Shown here: positions 6,692 through 7,216 of the stretch, one piece after another
Position numbering within the stretch: position 1 is the first letter of the stretch
Layout: the number at the start of each line of letters is the position of its first letter
Assembly (NCBI GenBank): GCA_007122505.1
Contig: SKTQ01000282.1
Location: 1 to 7,216 of the forward strand
DNA: 7,216 nucleotides
Reading direction: 5' to 3'
Origin: Bacteroidales bacterium
GTDB lineage: Bacteria; Bacteroidota; Bacteroidia; Bacteroidales; UBA7960
Notes under the pieces: model-generated
The model's database searches: none
What the model was told of the DNA's origin: nothing
Seen by the model: only the letters and a program-made list of their open reading frames with translations
Position numbers and translations under genes: made by a program

Positions 6692-6794
6692 TGTTTTCTA
6701 AATTCTTGATGTAGTTTTCCAGATGTTCTTCTGTTTTTAATAACGGTTTGGGATTGATCAGCTTTTTCAAATATAAACAATTATTTTATACAAT
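6681..6794 (-). pseudogene. possible 3' remnant of an unidentified gene (37 codons)
   Basis: On the minus strand a frame opens right after a TGA (6797-6795) and runs to TAA at 6683-6681. Its second half, NPKPLLKTEEHLENYIKNLE, has the charged, helical composition of a real protein end. There is no ATG; the only start would be TTG at 6794. It may be the tail of a gene whose front has been lost, a small protein, or chance. Family not recognised. Confidence 0.22.
6768..6775 (-). promoter_or_regulatory. candidate -7 element for the PPC-like gene
   Basis: CAAATATA on the plus strand reads TATATTTG on the minus strand, an exact TAnnTTTG and identical to the -7 box at 2215. The -33 partner is poor: CAAA (TTTG on the minus strand) at 6799-6802 is 23 bases away, CAA at 6792-6794 is 16 away. 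If used, transcription would start near 6762 and the 6668-6691 palindrome would lie in a leader of about 165 bases. Confidence 0.35.
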
Positions 6795-6887
6795 CATCAA
6801 AAGCACTGGAAGTTTCTATAAAATGTATTCGTTTTTTAGATAATTATATAGAGGACAACTTTTGACCACACGACTTTTTGATTACAT

Positions 6888-6912
6888 ACCTGCCACTCGG
6901 TGGGTCTTTTTT
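6888..6912 (+). terminator. hairpin followed by six T
   Basis: CCAC-TCG-GTGG (6893-6903) forms a short perfect stem, or ACCTGCC/GGTGGGT (6888-6905) a longer one with two G-T pairs. Six T follow at 6907-6912. This is the form of an intrinsic terminator for plus-strand transcription. It lies only 20 bases before the ATPase-like ATG at 6933, yet no gene it would end is recognised upstream. Confidence 0.5.
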
Positions 6913-6932
6913 ATTTACCAAAAATCAGAACG

Positions 6933-7100
6933 ATGAAAATATTTCTCAATACATTGAAGATAACCCATTTCAAGGACATTAAGACTCTTGATATCAGTTT
7001 TACCTTCAACATCGGCACTCCTGTTTTGTGCACTGCAGCACCCATAAATGATTCAGGTTGGGCGCATATCTCGTATGACCCCATCGGGGTCATATATTGA
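6933..7100 (+). pseudogene. N-terminal remnant of an SMC/RecN-like (AAA) ATPase
   Basis: From ATG at 6933 the first 20 or so residues (MKIFLNTLKITHFKDIKTLD, then ISF) follow the known start of SMC/RecN-like and AAA_23-type ATPases: I-x-x-F-K-x-I-K-x-L-D-I-x-F. In those proteins N-I-Y-G-x-N-x-x-G-K-[ST]-T (Walker A) comes next. Here the match ends at FNIGT (about 7019), no GKT/GKS follows, and the frame runs through the hairpin at 7074-7094 (translated YDPIGV) to TGA at 7098-7100. The 55-residue product cannot bind ATP. It reads as the 5' end of an accessory or phage-type ATPase gene, broken by deletion or insertion near 7019. Another reading is a short unrelated ORF, less likely given the pattern. 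Confidence 0.45.
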
Positions 7101-7145
7101 TAGCTAAGCGCCAATGTCTTAAGTGTTACGGCCTCGTAGAGGCCG
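7074..7145. repeat. two GC-rich hairpins, 55 bases apart
   Basis: TATGACCCC-ATC-GGGGTCATA (7074-7094, 9-bp stem) and CGGCCTC-GTA-GAGGCCG (7129-7145, 7-bp stem) both have GC-rich stems and three-base loops. After each stem comes a loosely similar A/T-rich stretch (ATATATTGATAG and AATAATGAATC). They look like two units of a dispersed palindromic repeat. The second lies 10 bases past the stop of the presumed minus-strand gene at 7155 and may also help end its transcript, though no T-run follows. Confidence 0.5.
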
Positions 7146-7154
7146 AATAATGAA

Positions 7155-7216
7155 TCAATTGCCTTTGGCTGTTTCTTCTGCTATCATTTTTGGATGTACT
7201 TTTTCTTTGGCAACCA
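7155..7216 (-). CDS. probable 3' end of a minus-strand gene entering from the right
   Basis: The minus strand is open from the window edge to TGA at 7157-7155 and encodes VAKEKVHPKMIAEETAKGN as the last 19 residues. The composition is typical of a soluble protein end, and a hairpin follows 10 bases after the stop. With only 19 residues the family cannot be named, and the call depends on sequence outside the window. Confidence 0.35.
   Translation of the reverse strand, partial: VAKEKVHPKMIAEETAKGN

Noticed and set aside
6911..7114. 67-codon minus-strand frame opposite the ATPase remnant
   Set aside because: The plus-strand frame shows the ATPase-like start; the minus frame has no known pattern and crosses a hairpin repeat.
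1..7216. tRNA, rRNA, CRISPR array, insertion sequence with transposase
   Set aside because: None was seen: no cloverleaf or rRNA-like sequence, no regularly spaced direct repeats, and no transposase motif in any frame read.

Overview
The window looks like chromosomal DNA of a Bacteroidota (Bacteroidetes) bacterium. The evidence is a type IX secretion (T9SS) type A sorting domain in the first gene, a Fibrobacter-succinogenes-type paralogous (FISUMP) domain in the second, A-rich leaders without Shine-Dalgarno sequences before the main genes, and a promoter of the Bacteroidetes form (TTTG, 19 bases, TATATTTG). No species can be named from this.

Layout. Positions 1-423 are the 3' end of a secreted T9SS protein. 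At 457-1914, 33 bases later on the same strand, is an exported FISUMP-domain protein. A 444-base gap holds a good promoter and an inverted repeat. It is followed by the largest gene, 2359-4998, an 879-residue exported lipase-like alpha/beta hydrolase with two ASH/choice-of-anchor-D-type domains and a C-terminal membrane tail. Positions 4999-5470 hold no gene I can support. Positions 5471-5830 encode a short RadC-type JAB/JAMM domain that lacks its usual N-terminus. A strong hairpin terminator at 5914-5944 separates it from a convergent minus-strand gene (5968-6597) for a small exported PPC-like beta-sandwich protein. The right end (about 6660-7216) is a mosaic: palindromes, a terminator, the first ~29 codons of an SMC/RecN-like ATPase that stops matching before its Walker A motif, two closely spaced hairpins, and probably the last codons of a minus-strand gene entering from the right.

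Function. All four long proteins are cell-envelope or secreted products. The most interesting point is that the hydrolase and the minus-strand protein end in the same kind of tail (P-x-P-L-x-x-[YW]-A, a hydrophobic helix, then R-R), and the tails align without gaps over 29 residues. This resembles the IPTL/PEP-CTERM class of exosortase-type sorting signals and differs from the T9SS domain of the first gene. The organism may therefore use two surface-sorting routes. The right third otherwise looks like accessory DNA in decay.
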